A model generated the notes under the pieces. That model saw nothing but the letters and a program-made list of their open reading frames with translations. It did not search any database and was not told the origin of the DNA. 64,000 nucleotides of DNA from Muscardinus avellanarius (taxonomy: Eukaryota; Chordata; Mammalia; Rodentia; Gliridae): the NCBI GenBank assembly GCA_963383645.1, contig OY726560.1:23848300-23912299 (forward strand). Direction: 5' to 3'. A program made the position numbers and the translations under genes. This document shows positions 43,736-56,056 of this stretch, piece after piece. Each line of letters opens with the position of its first letter. Within the stretch, counting starts at the first letter, position 1.

Positions 43736-46445
43736 AAAAACATTTCCTCTTTTTGATTTCCTTTTGAAAAACTACTGAGATATTTTATATGAGATTGATA
43801 TTTCTGCTTCAGAGGAGACTAGGTTCTTGTCTCTCAAGAGCAAAGCCCGTTCCTCAATCTGATACAGTTCCTAGTGCATACCAGGGACACAACCTACTTT
43901 TGTTTCTTACTAAACTTGCTTTTCTATATAATTCAAATATAATTACCTACTTTAATATCATGGTTTTATTCTGGACTAGTAGTATAAGTATTGTTTATAA
44001 CTTAGTATTAAGACAATTTCTTTTTGCTCTTGATGTCTTATTGGGAAAAGAAGCTTTATACTTCTGCTAAGGAAAAAGATAACAGCAATGTCATATAATT
44101 CTTAAGAGCATAATATTTTATTTTTATAAATGTGTCTCATAAAAATGATTAGAGAAAAGAACCAAGATATGAAAAATTGTACTCTAAAGGTACTTGATGT
44201 CTGGTTGGAATTATGTTACTTGATTGCAGAAGGTTTTGGCAGAAAGGTAGAAGGAGTTTTAATGTTCCAATTGGCAGTCAGATCGGAGATGAGCTAGCTA
44301 GCCTTCTCTCTCCTCCTGAGAGAGATGATGTAGAGAGGGGAGATGGAGTAGAGGAAGGAGTCTACTCACACTGCTCTGAGGGGTGATTCAGGTGGACAGT
44401 CTGAATTATGGAACTTATTGGCAGCAAGTAAATATTGTCAGAGTGGATTGCCGTGAGATGCTTTCTCTGGAGATGGCTTCGAAAACCACTCATCAATTAC
44501 AGACCATACTCTGTGAAGCAGCAGAAGCATTCCTCAAAGGCTATTGTGCAGGAAATTTGAAGACACCTGCTATTTCTGACCTCCTCTGCCTTCATGGCTG
44601 ACCCTTCTTACTCAAAGACTTTAGCTGTTTATCACAAACCTTTCACTCAGGACCACATATTAATTATTGAACAATGCATGTTACAGGACCATGACTTCAA
44701 ACTGTCTCAGAAAGTATAGAGAACAGAATTCATCGTTTTTAACCCACTGAGAAATTCTGTAGCTCCAGTCACAGGTGAAAGGGTCAAATTTGGAATTTCT
44801 AGGTGCCAGAATTACATTAGGGTTAAGCAAAACTCCAAATTTTCCCAGAATATTGCCAGTTTATTTGAGAGAGGAAATAAGATAACATGTTTTAACATAG
44901 TGGAAACTGGAGGTTAAATGAACCTAACTGGGAACAGCAAAGATTGGTAATTTGGGTCCATGGATGTCTAGAAGGTTCATGGAAAGATTTCAGGATAGTC
45001 ATGAGGCTATGAGAAGTGTAAGACATTTTTTTTTGTGTATTTTCTTATGCATATGTGTTTTCCTGAGGAATGTCCATACTTTTTACCAGACTCTCAAAGG
45101 GATTTAGAACATTTGGAATAGAGTGAGTGATATAGATCTCTCTGAATCAAAGATGTCTTTGCCTTAGACAAAACCAGGTTAAAGAGCAGAGCAGAGTCCC
45201 TGTCCTGGTGTATCCTCTGTAAAGGAAAACTAAAACGTTACTGGAATGAGTTGCTAAGTCGTAAATTCCTCTCATTCCTGCTACACATTGCCCTTAAGTA
45301 AAATTAAAGATTGAAAAACTGGTCCTGTATCTTTTGAGCATTTTTGTAAGACACCCAATGTCATGATAGCTGAATTCTTATAAAAGTAATACATATAACC
45401 CTAATATCTTGAAGACATAATTGGTTGTTTCTTAAAGGAGTCATATTTTAAAAACTAAAGTTGATTAACTATAAAAATAATTTTAAAAACAGTTTTCATT
45501 CACATCCCATAAAAATGAAAGAATGCACATGTCTTATCATATTTCTCATAGTTTCTATTAAAGAATACAACTCCCTCATCTCACAGCTGTTCCAAAAGCT
45601 TCCACATGGTCACCTTCTATGTTTTCTATCTCAGTCTTGGATGCTTATTTTTCTCTTTTTCATCTCATCACTGTAGGCTTGTTATTTATTACAGAAACTG
45701 ATTTAGTTGTTTGGCTTATTCCTTCTTCCTGTCTTCCCTACCTGGGCCTGCCCTTCCTCCTGTCTTCTCTATCCATTTTCCAGTGTCTAGGGCCAATATG
45801 CTAATTACTTGACTAGAAAGCCTCTATTTAAGGAGCAGGAGAGGTATGGAAAGGAGAGAAATAGGAAACACACACTCCTAAATTTTTTCTGGTTACACAT
45901 GGCACAAGGCTGATTATAAGAAACGAATGATTTATTTCATTAGTTAATTTTAGAAGCCTTTAATATGCCTCCCAGGTAGTTTCCTGATTTGGAAAGCCAT
46001 CAATAGAAAATGGAACTGTTTAATGCTTTCCAGAATTCTGATTCTCAATGTAGTGTTCATTAATATAAAATCAGTTTTATTCCAATCCCATTCAGAGATG
46101 ATGGGCTTATGCAAACCTAGTCACCTGTGCCAGATATAGCCGCTAAATGATGGTTAAGTGCAAATTAAAAGGCTGGTCCCATTCTCAAGGAAAGTCTCTC
46201 TAGTGGACAGGTAGATGAACGGATGATTACAGTATAAAAAGATAAATACACTAATGAGGATATGCATATTGAAAATGGGAACTCAGGAGAAAGTATCTGC
46301 AGGAGGAGAACCAAATTCTAAAACAAATAATACATATAACCAAATTCTAACTTCTTTAAGCTACTTTCTATTACTCTAACCTCTGGAAAATGAATACACA
46401 GTAGGCAAAATTGAGAATGCCACACCAAGAAAACAAAACACACAG
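43736..46445. other. No recognised feature
   Basis: About 2.7 kb of unique-looking DNA, one of the longest repeat-poor runs here. Frames of 61-93 codons (for example 43789-44070, 44383-44601) show no domain. Confidence 0.5.
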
Positions 46446-46459
46446 AAATGGAGTCATGA

Positions 46460-47099
46460 TGAAGAATAGGACCACCATATCACCCAGGCCATATCCGTGG
46501 TATCTTTCTAAAAAAATTGAAGTCAGAATACTTTAGTAATACTTGCATACTCATGTTTATAGCAGAACAACTCACAGTAGCCAAGTTATGGAACCAACCT
46601 ACGTGTCCACCAACAGGCGAGTGAATAAAGAAAATGTGGTATAAATACACAATGGAGTTTTACTCAGCCCTAAAGAAGAACAAAATTATGTCATTTTCAG
46701 GAAAACCAGTGGAACTGGAGAACATCATGCTAAGTAAAATAAGCCAGACTCAGAAAATCAAGGGTCACATGTTTTCTCTCATATGTGGATGCTAAAGAGA
46801 AAGAAAGGGATGTCAAGAAAATGAAAAGATAGACCAGTAGTGCAGTGAGAAGGAATTGGGAAAGGGAAGAGGAGAAGGAAAGGGATGGTATGGAAAGGAA
46901 ACAACCCAAATAAGGTTGTGCACGTGAATGACTCTATCACTGCAAATCTCACTGTCATGCATGGGGAGTAAGGGAAAGGGAAAGAAGATGTCTGAGGAAG
47001 GAAACAGACCGAATAATGTTATTCACATATACCGATGTATCACTATGGATCTCATTATCGTATAGAGTGGCAGTGTACCAATAAAATGCGTTTTTAAAT
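46460..47099 (+). mobile_element. 5'-truncated L1 3' end, sense, with TSDs
   Basis: CTCATGTTTATAGCAGAACAA, TTATGGAACCAACCTACGTG, CACAATGGAGTTTTACTCAG, AGCCAGACTCAGAAAATCAA and ATAAAATGCGTTTTTAAATAA. TSDs AAATGGAGTCATGA (46446-46459) and AAATGGAGTAATGA (47100-47113) differ at one base. A 128-codon minus-strand frame overlaps this tail and is not a gene. Confidence 0.94.
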
Positions 47100-47113
47100 A
47101 AATGGAGTAATGA

Positions 47114-48783
47114 GAGGGCATAATAAGGCATAAAAAGATGGAGCCCCAAGAAAAAAGAAACCCAAAGTGACTGAGCAGGTGCCTCGAGTCTCTCCACTAA
47201 GGGATCATTGCTTTCTGTATACAGTGTATGTTGGCTGATTGACTCGAGAGGACCACAGGTCCGTATGCTGGGGCCAAACCTCTCTCTGTTTCTTGCTGAT
47301 GGAATGGCATTGAGAAGTACAGGGCTTCTCTGTGCACCCATTTTCTCATCTATCCAAAAAAGAGAGTATTTACTCCTTCACTGGGTTGCAATGAAGATTT
47401 AACTAATCCCTGTAAGATGCTGAGGATTGTACCTGACATAAGTATTAAGAGCTCAAAAACATTAACTTTTAAATGCATCAAACATTTCAAACATCAAGAC
47501 ATTAAGTGTTCTGCAACATTTGACCAAGTTTGCCTTGGGGAGTAAACAGGTGGGTCAGGCAACTTTATATATTGCAGGATGAAGTGTCAAAACTTCCCTG
47601 TTTTACTGTATTTTTCTTTTTTGGGAAGGTCATGAGACCCAGTGATTGCACATCATTAGTCTCATCTAGAGGCAGCTGATCATGAAATTGTTGCCAAATA
47701 GGAACATCTCAGTGTAAGTGGTTTTCAGCGGTGAGAGTACAACCCTGAGGAATTGGGCCACGAAACTGGTAAGGGGAAAGCAAAAAATGAGTAATGAAAG
47801 GAGAAAACTGAAATTTTACCTATAACATGATATGTGGCTTAAGCCTTATTTACAAATTAAGTATTATGTTTATTACTTATAAAACATGTCCACCTATTAG
47901 AGGTATACAGAGTCTCTCTTTTTATAAGTCCATCTAAGATAAGAAAAGCAAGGTAAAGAAAAATGTGGCAAATTTTCCTCTACGGCCCCTGCTCATCCTA
48001 TCTAGCTCTGTACTGTTTTTTATTGATAAAGGAAGAAAAGTCTAAACCCCACTTTTAGGAGAGCACTTGTTATATTTATCAAGATGTTATCATCGGTGGC
48101 AGGATTATTCACCAGCAGTGTCTGCTGTTTGGGATGTATGTATTATTCATAGTTACAGCCAGCCTGTTATAACAAGACTTTAAATTTGCCACCTCATGTT
48201 TATATACACATGGCAACAACAAGGGACAGAGAAGTTGACTTGTAATTTATTCAGGAGGTATTTTTATAGCCTATACCCTGTGTAGAGTCACCATGAAGTG
48301 ACTCAAAGAGTAGGGGGGCAGTGCAAACTGTACACATGAAAGGTTAAATAAAGACAAAATAAAGATGAGAAGAAATAAAATCCACGAAAATATCTTTCAG
48401 TAGCCTAATCAACTCTCATTTAAGTGGAAATGAGTGGCTGACAACACTTGTAACATCAATTTCCACTTAAAAATGTGCACCATAAACTCATGAGTGTACC
48501 AACCCCTCATGACGCAGCAAAACCTTTACAGAAGAGGCAGGTTGAAGGGAAAGAGAAAGTGAAGACAGAGCCAGGCGGAGTCGCAAGAGCATAGGTTTGT
48601 GAGTTCAGGAACAAAACCTGAATTATCTGCTGAATCCCCAGGGCTTAGTGTAATAGATGAGTATGCGCTCCATAAATACGTGCTCAGTTAATGAAAAATG
48701 CATGCGTAGATGAATGCTAGAAGACTATCTTAGGACTGAAGAAGCTCACTGAAATGGGCTTCAAGATGTGTTCATGTCTTTTT

Positions 48784-48784
<1 letters not shown>
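47114..48784. other. No recognised feature
   Basis: About 1.7 kb of unique-looking sequence. No repeat or exon signature was recognised. Confidence 0.5.

Positions 48785-48823
<39 letters not shown>
48785..48823. repeat. (TG)n microsatellite
   Basis: About 19 TG units with a degenerate 3' edge (GCATGTGCGTGC). It is not obviously attached to a retroposon. Confidence 0.98.
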
Positions 48824-48824
<1 letters not shown>

Positions 48825-49024
48825 ATGTGCGTGCACATAATAGGTGGTCGATAAATGTGGAAGAAAGCAATTAGTAAATATCATAGGACCATGGAAATTT
48901 CTAGAGTGTGAGGCCAATAGTCATTCTCATAAAGCCTCAGGAAAATTGTGTTGACAAATTTAATAGAAAAGAGCAAATGACTAGAAAAGGATTCCGAATT
49001 AAAGTCAACATGAGTTCTGTTTTT

Positions 49025-49175
49025 GCCAATTTTTCCTTCCAGGACCTTGTACAAACTGCTCAACTTGTTGGGCCTTAGTTTTCTCACCTCGTGAAGGGGA
49101 AGAAGACATTATTATGCTTCAGAAGTTGTATAATGGTTAAATAAGATAGTGTATTAAATAGCTAACAGCTCAATA
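49025..49175 (+). mobile_element. MIR SINE relic
   Basis: CTGCTCAACTTGTTGGGCC, TTAGTTTTCTCACCTCGTG and GTATAATGGTTAAATAAGATAG follow the MIR 3' half. Confidence 0.7.
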
Positions 49176-50630
49176 TATATTTGTATCAAAAAGGAAATCT
49201 CTAACATAAATAGGGCTGTTATATACTAATAACTATGCTAAGGAAGGGTTTTTCTCTGGAGTCTTTTAGAAGGAGAAATGCTAACCAAACTCACAAGCCT
49301 ATTTGCTGAATATAATTTATGGAAACACTCATGCTTTTGGTCGGTGGCATGTCTTAAGGATTTTGCATACTAGGGAAATGCTTTAAAAAATAATGTAACA
49401 TGATAGTATAAATTATCTGGCAGCAGGCTGTCATGTTGTGCCACAAAAATTCTTCAATATTTAATTAAAAAGTTCAACAATGTAAGATTCAAGACATGTC
49501 AAGAATATTAATTGGGGGGAGAGATGAGCTGTTGAGGACTTCTGCCGTCAGCTTCAGTGTCTTTCCTCGTTCACATTCCTGGGGAAGGCTTTGAAAGAGT
49601 GAGCCCAACTACTAGAGCAGATGCTATGGTTACAGTGGAAAGTGTAGATATTAGTGTCTATTTTTGATCCGCTGCCCCAGCTGAGCTCCAGGATGGATCT
49701 TTAGGAGAATCAGAAGTGGAAGCCTGTCAGAGCTAACAGCTCAGGAGTCTCAGGGGTACTGGAAGGATGGCTTCCAAATCTGCAGGGGTTATCGCTGGGC
49801 AGGGAGATATGTAAAGTTTCAGAAATATTAAATAAATGAAACCACTTCTTTCAGTTTCTTGTACAGTGGCAGCTCTGGGCTCTGAGACAAATCCACTGAC
49901 AAGTGATTAATATCAAGGAGAACCACCCCAATCCAGAGACATGCATAATATTTTTTTCTGCCTGATTTTGGTCGACAGCCACTTGGATAAGACAGAGTCA
50001 CTCGGATACATACCAACCAGGTCAAGTGTGGTCATGGTAAAAGTCATTATCCAGTTGGTCCTCACCACTGGTGTCACTTCAGGGATCTACGAGGGTAGGG
50101 GCTTTATCTAGATACTCTCCTTGTGAACTAGGAATGATGATTTCTCCTTCTTTCCTCATTGATGAAATGTGGGTCAAGTCAAACAAGAACTACCTGGCCA
50201 CCTTATCCCCAGGTCTCCTCCACCTACTCTAACCTCAACCCTAGTGCTTTTCTAAAATCTGAAACATAGAAACAGGGAAAAAAATTTTTACAACGGGCAA
50301 GTTCTTTCACAATGATTAGATTACCTACCCCACATCTCATTTTGCAGCTGAAAAAGATGAAGATCCTGGAAAGGATGTAGTCATGTGACTGGGTTAAGAG
50401 ATGAACCCAGGCTAGAACCCTAAACTCTTGATGACCATCCTAAAGCAGTCTCTAGCGCTTGTAGCTTGAGAAGTAGGATGTTCTGAAGGCCGAGCTGCAG
50501 AAAAGAAAATCAAAACTAGGGGAAAGTCTGAGCAAGAGGTATTTGTAAAAAGATCCACACCCTAAAAGAGTAAATGAATTTGATATGCAAGTGTGTACAG
50601 TAGAAATGAAAGCAACCTATTAATAGTTTT
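49176..50630. other. No recognised feature; weak MIR-like segment near 50320-50420
   Basis: Mostly unique. CTCATTTTGCAGCTGAAAAAG followed by TGACTGGGTTAAGAGATGAAC could be a remnant MIR core. Otherwise nothing was recognised. Confidence 0.4.
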
Positions 50631-50631
50631 G

Positions 50632-50634
50632 TGT

Positions 50635-50687
<53 letters not shown>
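50632..50687. repeat. (TG)n microsatellite at a SINE tail
   Basis: About 27 TG units with one TATG interruption, on the tail side of the antisense SINE that follows. Confidence 0.98.
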
Positions 50688-50688
<1 letters not shown>

Positions 50689-50871
50689 ACTGGGAATTGA
50701 ACCCAGGGGCACTCTACCTTCAAGCTACACGCATCCCTTTTTAATTTTGAAATAGGATCTCGATAGGTTGCTGAGAATCTTGCTGCATTGCTAAGGCTGA
50801 CCTCTAACCTGTGATCCTCCTGTCTCAGTCTCCCAAGTACTAGAATTAGAGGCATGCATCACTATGCCCAG
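50688..50871 (-). mobile_element. Dimeric B1/ID-like SINE, class 3
   Basis: ACTGGGAATTGAACCCAGGG and CACTCTACCTTCAAGCTACA (ID-like complement), then GTGATCCTCCTGTCTCAGTC (B1-like complement). A minus-strand 97-codon frame spanning it is repeat-derived. Confidence 0.94.
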
Positions 50872-51629
50872 CTTTGTTAATATTTAGATGGTATTAAAAG
50901 AAATGAGTCCTCCAAGAAAACAAATGAAATTTATAAAAGATTTCTTCATCCTGATATTTTGTGTTCTGAAAGATCTGACACTGGACTAATTAGCAAGACC
51001 AAAAAGGGCAGTGCAGGAAGCAGTGAAAGTCTGTCTCATCCTCCCAGGTCTACCATCTGGATCCAGTAGAGAACAGACAAGGGTACTATGTAGACAGCAG
51101 TTAAGCTGGATCCAAAGATGCTCGTCTGTCTGCATTTGGCTTCTCCACTGTGAAGGAGGGTGGGGAAATCCTGGAACTGAAAAGAAAATGGTGATTTTAG
51201 TTTGTGTTTCTCAAAAGGTGCTGAAGATTTGAACTATCTGAGAAGAGTTGTGAATTCCTCCAACCAACAGAAAGCCTCAGGCTGTCTATGAAGTCTATTA
51301 AACCAAACAGCTATCAGGTCAACCACTCTGTTAATTTGTTGGCTCAGTCCAGAAGGTTAACTGGTGGGATTTGATGAACACAGCCATCATGTCTCCTTAG
51401 TTACAGATTCAGGGCAATGCCACCTTCTGCTAGTGGGTGAATATCCCTACGAGGCTATGATTTTTGGGTACAATGACTTATGTGGAATACCTATAAGACA
51501 ATATTTCTTAAGATAAAGTAGTAAAATTTAACAGCGATTCAGTACTGAATAGGGAAGACCACTGGGCTAGGGGAGTCCAGACTAAACAAATAACAGAGAA
51601 ACATGTTTTTAAATAGACTCTAAGACTGC
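50872..51629. other. No recognised feature
   Basis: Unique-looking DNA. A 73-codon plus-strand frame (51011-51232) has no recognisable domain. Confidence 0.45.
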
Positions 51630-51824
51630 AAGCTCCATGCCCAGGCTGCCTGGGTCAAACATACCTCCACCCTTTACAAGTTATGAAAGCTTTTGACATG
51701 CCAGTTTCCCCATCTGTCAACAAATAATTTACTTTTATGTACAGATTGAATTTAAAATATCTATGAAGGGCCTACAAGGAGACGTGTAGCATGAAATAAG
51801 TTATCTATAAATATTACTATTAAG
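51630..51824 (+). mobile_element. MIR SINE relic
   Basis: CTGCCTGGGTCAAACATACC, CACCCTTTACAAGTTATGAA and TGCCAGTTTCCCCATCTGTC follow MIR well. Confidence 0.78.
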
Positions 51825-52010
51825 CTGAACGTGGTAGTACACATTTGTAATCCCAATACTTGGGAGGTTGAGACAAGAAGATTGCAAGTTTGAAGCCAGC
51901 CTCAACAACTTTGTGAGACCTGTTTCAAGATAAAAAAAAATAAATTAAGACTGGGAAATGTAGCTTAGGGGTAGAATGCTCTAGGGTTTGAACCCAGTAC
52001 CACCAAAAAT
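51825..52010 (+). mobile_element. Dimeric B1/ID-like SINE, class 3
   Basis: ACGTGGTAGTACACATTTGT and GGGAGGTTGAGACAAGAAGA (B1-like), then GGGAAATGTAGCTTAGGGGT and AGAATGCTCTAGGGTTTGAA (ID-like with a near-intact B box). Confidence 0.93.
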
Positions 52011-52172
52011 TAACATTATTAATATAGTTAATACTGGTAAATAATAATTAATGTAATGTAAATATATAAAGCTCCTCTAAAATCAGGAAATGATGGATGA
52101 ATATGATGGATGCTTTAAACAAAAATACAATGATATTACAGATATAAGGTTATCATGGTGATAGTACTATTA

Positions 52173-52268
52173 GTATTTTTATAATTTTTTTCTTTTTATT
52201 GGTGCATTGTGGTCATAAATCTTAATGGAGTGCAAGCTGACAGAGGTATCCACGCACACATCATCCTT
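52173..52268 (-). mobile_element. Ultra-short 5'-truncated L1 insertion
   Basis: Only the last ~96 bases of an L1 3' UTR, antisense (TTTTTATTGGTGCATTGTGG, then TCTTAATGGAGTGCAAGC). Identical 13-bp TSDs GATAGTACTATTA at 52160-52172 and 52269-52281. It agrees almost base for base with the start of the L1 tail at 58690. Confidence 0.96.
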
Positions 52269-52281
52269 GATAGTACTATTA

Positions 52282-52723
52282 ATAGAGGAATGACCAAAGA
52301 AACAGTAGCCAGCAATCCTTGTGTGTTATTGAATCTCGGTAGGGCAGCTAGCAATCAGCTGGGAGCTTCATGTTGTGCAGCTTTTACCTTGGAGCTGAGG
52401 GAGAAGTTAGCTAACTCACTGGTTTGGTGGGCACACCAAAACAACTAAGACATCACTGAGCCCTAACCCTACAACTCAGAGATTAAAGAACTATAAATAA
52501 AGGCATTTCCTGCCACCAAGGGTCATACCGAATAATGGAGAAAGAACACCTAAACCGCTACTTGTATTTCAAAGAATAAAGGTCATACTATTTGCTCAGA
52601 GAAACCACCCTTGGCTCCATCTTCTTCCCACCATGTCCATACTCTGTCACCTCTTTCCTCCTAGCTTAAGTGACCTTATTGCAGATCCTCAAAATTTTTT
52701 GTTCTTATCTTTTCTGGCCTTCA
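52282..52723. other. No recognised feature
   Basis: Unique-looking DNA following the short L1. Confidence 0.45.
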
Positions 52724-52739
52724 GCATGAGTGTAATTTA

Positions 52740-52944
52740 TTTTTTGTGGTCCTGGGGATAGAACCCAGAGTCATTCTACTTCTGAGCTACACCCTCAGCC
52801 CTATTTTTATCCTTTATTTTGAAACAGAGTCTCACTGAGTTGCAAAGGACCTCACTAAGTAGCTGAGGCTGTCTTCGAACCATGATCCTCCTGTCCCAGC
52901 CTCCCAAATGCTGGGATCACAAGTGTGCCCCACCACGCCTGGTG
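52740..52944 (-). mobile_element. Dimeric B1/ID-like SINE, class 3
   Basis: GGGGATAGAACCCAGAGTCA and CTTCTGAGCTACACCCTCAG (ID-like complement), then CAGCCTCCCAAATGCTGGGA (B1-like complement). TSDs GCATGAGTGTAATTTA (52724-52739) and GCACGAGTGTAATTTA (52945-52960) differ at one base. Confidence 0.96.
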
Positions 52945-52960
52945 GCACGAGTGTAATTTA

Positions 52961-55080
52961 AAAGTTCTTCTTGCAATTTTGAATTCAACACCTGTCTTAT
53001 ATCCCTTGACAGTAATCTTCTGAAACCCCAAACCACGTAGGTCCTGCTGGATCCCCAGTGCAAAGCACAATGACAAGCACATAAGGGACTTTTTAACTAC
53101 TCTTAAAGAATAAAAGTGGCAGAACTGGGGAAAGATCCACAGAGGAAGAACTGGGGTTTTGAAAGATATGCAGAAGTTCACTGGGGGAAACTCATGCTTG
53201 AACATTTAAACCAGTGAAACACTGTCAAATAACTAACCTGATAATTCACTCCCACCGACTGTGAACCTTTTGCTTATTTGAAAGATGTCATCATTTTAAA
53301 TTTTGAATGTGGAGAGATGTTTGCTGAGCGAGAGGAGCTGAGTACTACATCTAGTCGGGGACCGTAGTTCAGGCTCTATTTTTGCAAATGAGGAGCTCTG
53401 TGCATTTATCTTACTCCCCAGAACTCAGCTTCCAGATCTATAAGATGGAAGTGGTCACCATCGTAGCATGGACGTGGGTTGCAAAAGCATTTCCAAGACA
53501 AAGAATAGAGGTACAGATAGCTTTATTTAGGAAAGCAAGATATACACATTCAAGGGAGAATGCTGGCCAGCTTCAGGGTGAAAGACGCCTTTGGAGGTAC
53601 AGGTCTTCTCTTTCTCAGGAGACTTTGATGGGTAGGAAGAGTTACGTGAGAATGACGCCAGTTTGGTAGTCACAGACGATGCAGGGTGTTTTGTTTATCT
53701 CCCGTGTTCTGATGGACTCTCAAGGACCTATCAGACTCCATATTTTGACTGTAACACAGCTGGGCTTGAGAGTGGATCATGTCCTAGGGACTACAATGCA
53801 GCAGATGGGCCTAATTGGGGTCTATGGTCAGAACACTAGTTCTTGGGACTCTCTGAAGCCTCTCCTTGGCTATATCCGTTGGATGAGCAAGACACCACGG
53901 AAATATTCACTTTCACCAAACTATTGCAAGAACTGAGCCCATACATGAGAGGGAAGCCCTTTGGAAATGGCAAGCATTCTGTGATTTTATTTTGCTTAGA
54001 GATATGCTTAGTTATAACTGTGTTAAAAAAATCAGAGCCAGAATGATACAAATCACACAGACAACTAACTGCCTGTCATAAAAAAAGAGCCCCTTAGAAG
54101 ACCCTGGAAGTGGCCAGTCAATGTGATTTACAAACCCAGGTTCTCCATTAACATAAAAAAAAGAGAAATTCATCAGAATTCCTTCCATCTGAATCTGGAC
54201 CAGGTCTGTTGCCTGAATTTCATGTTAAGTAGTAAAAGCACTGACATTAAATGTGTCACCACGAATCAACAACCTATTCAAGGTAAGATATTATGGCGCA
54301 GCGGTCCCCAAGAAACGTGTGTTTTTAAAAATATGCTTAAAACTGCAAGGGCTTTGTGTGGCTGCTTTGCAAAATCACCAGAGCTGAAGTATTTGTATTT
54401 TAATGTTTATCCCTAAACTGGCCTGCTGTTTTCAAATTGCCCAGGAAACAAAATGTTGAAAATGGAAGGAAACCAGCACAAGCTTGATTTAGAAATGTAG
54501 TGTTAGTAAAGCAAGCTGTGGGGTTCTGATACCTTAACAGCACCATAAAATGCTCATAATTAAATAACTGCTCTTAACACAACTATTTCTATTTTCCCCC
54601 AAGCCACTTATGTAAAAGCACTTAATGTTCATTCTTTCATTACCAACCAGAGACTCTTGTAAAGAAGTAACTGGTTCCAGAAATTGTTAAAAAATGTTTT
54701 AATAATGGTGTCCTTTACAAAGGGGAGAAATGTATTAGAAAACAAAATCAGCCTTTAGGTTCTTCCTGTGGTTCTTTTTATTGGCAGTGGGCCTACGGTA
54801 ATGATTTATACCGGAGAAAGTCAAGCCATGGAGCTGCTACTCAAACAACGGTGGTGAAAGCGATAGCAGAGCACATTCTGTTTATCAGTGTCCCAGACAC
54901 AATGGCTGCCAACAGCTGGAAAAGAAGGAACAAGTCTGCTGTAGGACCACAGACGAAGCTGCTCTAGACTTCCAAACAACTTTGGAGGAAAGAGAAAGAC
55001 AAAACCAAAACCCAGCTGGGAATTATAGCTTCTCTATAATATCGTGGCATAATTCATACTCATATAATATTCTGCTTGTT
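52961..55080. other. No recognised feature; possible LTR-like stretch near 53500
   Basis: About 2.1 kb of largely unique-looking DNA. At about 53518 TAGCTTTATTTAGGAAAGCA, then ATACACATTCAAGGGAGAATG, is reminiscent of a reversed polyadenylation region of a rodent ERV LTR, but I see no matching LTR ends. The 85-97 codon frames at 53382-53936 and 54123-54416 lack domains. A more GC-balanced block at about 54780-54960 has no repeat match I recognise. Confidence 0.35.
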
Positions 55081-55084
55081 TCAC

Positions 55085-55215
55085 ATTGACTATGGGAAGT
55101 GATGGGGTAACTGAGGCTGATATAGCTTAAAGGAGTATCTCAAGATTGTACAGAGAGTCACAGAGTTAATATTATGTCTCATACCTGTGTGACTCCCAAT
55201 CCCATTCACTCCCTA
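55085..55215 (-). mobile_element. Probable MIR SINE relic, antisense
   Basis: GGGGTAACTGAGGCTGATATAG, then AAGATTGTACAGAGAGTCACAG and AGTTAATATTATGTCTC, follow the MIR core loosely. Confidence 0.6.
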
Positions 55216-55565
55216 CCATTCAATGAACAGTATTAAGGTAGCAAGTTAAGCTATTAAAGCTAAAAAGAAATGGGGATGTGTTCTGAGCCTGGCAAGACCC
55301 AAGGGAAAAGGAAAATGCTATAGAATAAAAAATCTTTGCAAATTTATTGCTGGGGTATCTGTCTTAGAATCAACCCAAAACCTTGTTCAAAGTGAAAAAA
55401 AACCCTATCATCCCACATTAGAATCAGAATCGTTAGGCATGATCCTCAAAAACTTCAAGCAATTTTTGTGTGCAGTTAGAAACCAACCAAAACAATCAAG
55501 CATGGCATTATACTTTATCCTCTATGCTTAACGCGATGAGAGTAGTCTTCCAAAAATGACCTCTT

Positions 55566-55927
55566 GCCAGGTGTGGTGGCGCACACTTGTAATAACCGTG
55601 CTTGGGAGGCAGAGACAGGAGGATCACTTAGGTTTGAAGCCAGCCTTGCTGGCTTAAGAGACCCTGTTTCCAAATTAAAAAAAAAATATATATATTATGG
55701 ACCTAATATATATTATATAATATATATTATGGACCCAATATATATTATGGGTCCTATATATTATATATATTATATATATAATGGACCTAATATATATTAT
55801 ATAATATATATTATGGACCCAATATATATTATGGGTCCTATATATTATATATATATTATATATATATAATGTACCTAATATATATTATATAATATATATA
55901 TATTATGGACCCAATATATATTATGGG

Positions 55928-55965
<38 letters not shown>

Positions 55966-55994
55966 CGGATCCTAATATATATTATGGACCCAAA

Positions 55995-56056
<62 letters not shown>

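Noticed and set aside
46955..47341. 128-codon minus-strand frame
   Set aside because: Overlaps the 3' end of a truncated L1 and adjacent DNA; no domain.
53500..53940. Possible antisense ERV LTR
   Set aside because: Only one reversed polyadenylation-like motif and no LTR ends or TSD; kept as a note, not called.
55699..55991. Regular repeats with palindromic words, considered as a CRISPR array
   Set aside because: Units are directly tandem with no unique spacers, AT-rich, inside a SINE, in a vertebrate genome.
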